Assembly: GCF_018143015.1 (NCBI RefSeq)
Contig: NC_054757.1
Span: 18,342,285-18,406,284 of the forward strand
DNA: 64,000 nt
From: Lytechinus variegatus
Lineage: Eukaryota; Echinodermata; Echinoidea; Temnopleuroida; Toxopneustidae
Reading direction: 5' to 3'
The position numbers were made by a program, and so were the translations under genes. The notes below the pieces were generated by a model. It did no database searches. It saw only the letters and a list, made by a program, of their open reading frames with translations, and was not told the DNA's origin. Shown in pieces: positions 62,236 through 64,000 of this stretch (its first letter is position 1; every line of letters begins with the position of its first letter).

Positions 62236-64000
62236 TTTCCGTTTTATTTCAGCAGGGTAGCCCTTTCAGTTACAAAACTGCTCTACCAAGGGGCCCTGCA
62301 CAATAAAAAAGACAAGAACATAGAAATAACAATTTACACAAAAAACGTAAAACTAAATACTTAACTACAAATATTTACTCAATCAAAATTACATTAAATT
62401 AAAATTTAAAAACTTACTTCACATACAAGCAGAGTTTTTACATTAAGTTTAAATTAAATAAAAAAATTACACAACTATAATATTTACATTAAATCAAAGT
62501 TAATACTGCTTTTTTTTAAATTCGGAGTTAAAATTCTAGATTGTTTCTTAAATATTGGAAAAGATGTTATATTTTGCATATTCTGGGGTAAACTGTTCCA
62601 TAGATTTGAACCATAAAAATGCACAGATTTCTTGTAATACTCTGTTCGAGGTGTTTTGATTTTTAATGGGCAAGAATGTGCATATCGAGTTTGAAAGGTA
62701 ATATCACGATAAACAATAATTTCCTTTAAATATGTTGGAACTAAATCGTTAATTAATTTAAACATAATGAGGTAAGTCTGATACTGTTGTCTTTGTACAA
62801 TGGTTTGCCAGTTTAGTTGGGTGCGAAGAACATTGGAAGGTATTGAAAAATCAGCATTAAAAATCAGACGAGCATACTTGTTTTGGAGTTTTTGTATTTT
62901 CTTAATATTGCACTTACTGGTTCTGCCCCAAATAACGATACCATAATCAATATGTGGCAAGATTAATGCATTATATAACATGATTAATATATTTTGCGGA
63001 ATATTGTGCTTTATCTGTCTGATACAACCAATTATTTTTGAAATCTTCGTAAATACCTTTTCAATATGTTTGTTCCATGAAAGACAATCATCCAGAACAA
63101 TACCTAAATATTTAAATTCATAAACCTGCTCGATAATTTCTTTTTTATATTTTATAATCAAATTAGCATTTTTAACTTTCCTTTTTGACCCAATCAACAT
63201 ACTTTTGCATTTCTTTAAATTCAATTCTAAGTTATTAGATTCTACCCAGTTACATATCTTGGTAAATTCTTTTTGGAGTAATTTAGATACTGTATTAATA
63301 TTTCTGTCTTTACAAAAAACAGCAGCATCATCCGCATATAAACACAATTTCGTATTTGTTAAATATGGTAAACTGCACATATCATTTATAAATATAGAAA
63401 AAAGAAGAGGTCCCAATATAGACCCCTGAGGAATCCCCAACTTTATATTTTATATTTTGTAAATCTGACAGGATGCCTTGAAAGGACACGCACTGCTGAC
63501 GATCAGAAAAGTAATTTTTAAACCAGTTTAATTCGCTGTCCTTAAAACCATATCTAAATAATTTATGCAGCAAAATAGTGTGTGATACAGAATCAAACAC
63601 CCGTTTGAAATCCAAAAATAAACATCCTGTTACAAAACCACCGTCAATATTTTTTAAAACGTATTCATTCAAATCTAACAAAACAGTTGTCGTTGAGTGC
63701 AGTAGGCGAAAACCTGATTGACAATGACTTAATAATTGATTTGAAGTAAAATAATTGTACACCTGTTCGTGTATTGCCTTTTCCAAAATTTTCATCAAAT
63801 GACATATGACTGAAATGGGTCTATAACTGTTAATATCGTCCTTTTTTCCAGTTTTGAAAACTGGAGTTACCTTTGCTTTTTTCCAGTCAATAGGTATAAT
63901 TGCAGAGTTAAGGGATAAATTGAAAAGGTAGGTTAATGGTTTTAAAATAAAAGGCGTTGCAATCTTCAAAAGATACGGGTGCAGGTTGTCAAGACCACAC
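62236..64000 (-). mobile_element. LINE (non-LTR retrotransposon), 3' part, running off the right edge
   Basis: Reverse transcriptase on the minus strand, then a 3' UTR of about 240 bp ending in AAATAAAA-type repeats (62225-62262). Different in sequence from the LINE at 0.5-3.5 kb. The 5' portion, including any endonuclease, lies beyond the window. Confidence 0.8.
62484..63969 (-). pseudogene. LINE reverse transcriptase, one frameshift
   Basis: The upstream part contains KVTPVFKTGKKDDINSYRPIS, the QSGFR motif and LDFKRVFDSVSH (motif A; the usual Lys/Arg-Ala-Phe-Asp is RVFD here). The downstream part starts at GIPQGSILGPLLF (motif B), has LYADDAAVF (motif C, YADD intact), LGIVLDD and a C-terminal domain, and stops at 62484. 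The two lie in different frames. The switch falls at a four-G run just before the PQGS motif (about 63440), consistent with one extra base. Jockey/CR1-like superfamily. Confidence 0.82.

Overview
The window is a piece of animal nuclear genome. Introns are long, consensus GT/AG splice sites are plentiful, and DNA transposons, SINEs, LINEs and simple repeats fill the non-coding space. The style of the repeats (foldback MITEs, tRNA-headed SINEs ending in ATC runs, CR1/L2-like LINEs, poly-G-edged elements) and the proteins point to a marine deuterostome, most likely an echinoderm such as a sea urchin. That assignment is inference from pattern recognition; no search was run.

Three host genes can be read with confidence. 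(1) The 5' part of a LARP7-type La-related protein on the minus strand (5579 down to 3768; the gene leaves the window on the left). It carries the La motif, and the RRM begins off-window. (2) A complete class III alcohol dehydrogenase / S-(hydroxymethyl)glutathione dehydrogenase (ADH5) on the plus strand: ten coding exons, 18750-35240, 377 aa, all zinc and formaldehyde-glutathione-binding residues present. (3) A complete methionine aminopeptidase 1 (METAP1) on the minus strand: ten coding exons, 54906-42578, 384 aa, all five metal ligands and the N-terminal zinc finger present. ADH5 and METAP1 are neighbours in tail-to-tail orientation, the same arrangement as on human chromosome 4q23, so this looks like a very old linkage. 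The three genes have unrelated functions (7SK snRNP/RNA binding, formaldehyde detoxification, N-terminal methionine removal).

Each end of METAP1 and one LARP7 exon shows a local duplication of exon material: a 163-bp identical repeat of METAP1 exon 2, a diverged repeat of the METAP1 stop-codon region, and an eroded copy of the end of LARP7 exon 2.

Layout: 1-3767 LARP7 intron, filled by a TIR element holding a broken LINE; 3768-5579 LARP7; 5.6-18.1 kb gene-poor, with poly-G/C tracts, a hairpin-motif array (13.0-14.5 kb) and a nested pair of hAT-type elements (14.8-17.8 kb); 18.1-18.5 kb two foldback structures just upstream of ADH5; 18.75-35.24 kb ADH5, whose introns hold TTAA-flanked elements, a 0.9-kb purine tract, SINEs and microsatellites; 35-42.5 kb 3' regions with MITEs; 42.6-54.9 kb METAP1; 55-57.6 kb a TIR element and unassigned DNA; 57.7-59.8 kb a second copy of the hairpin-motif array; 60-62.2 kb gene-poor; 62.2-64 kb a second LINE on the minus strand running off the right edge. 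No retrovirus-like or capsid-bearing element was recognised.
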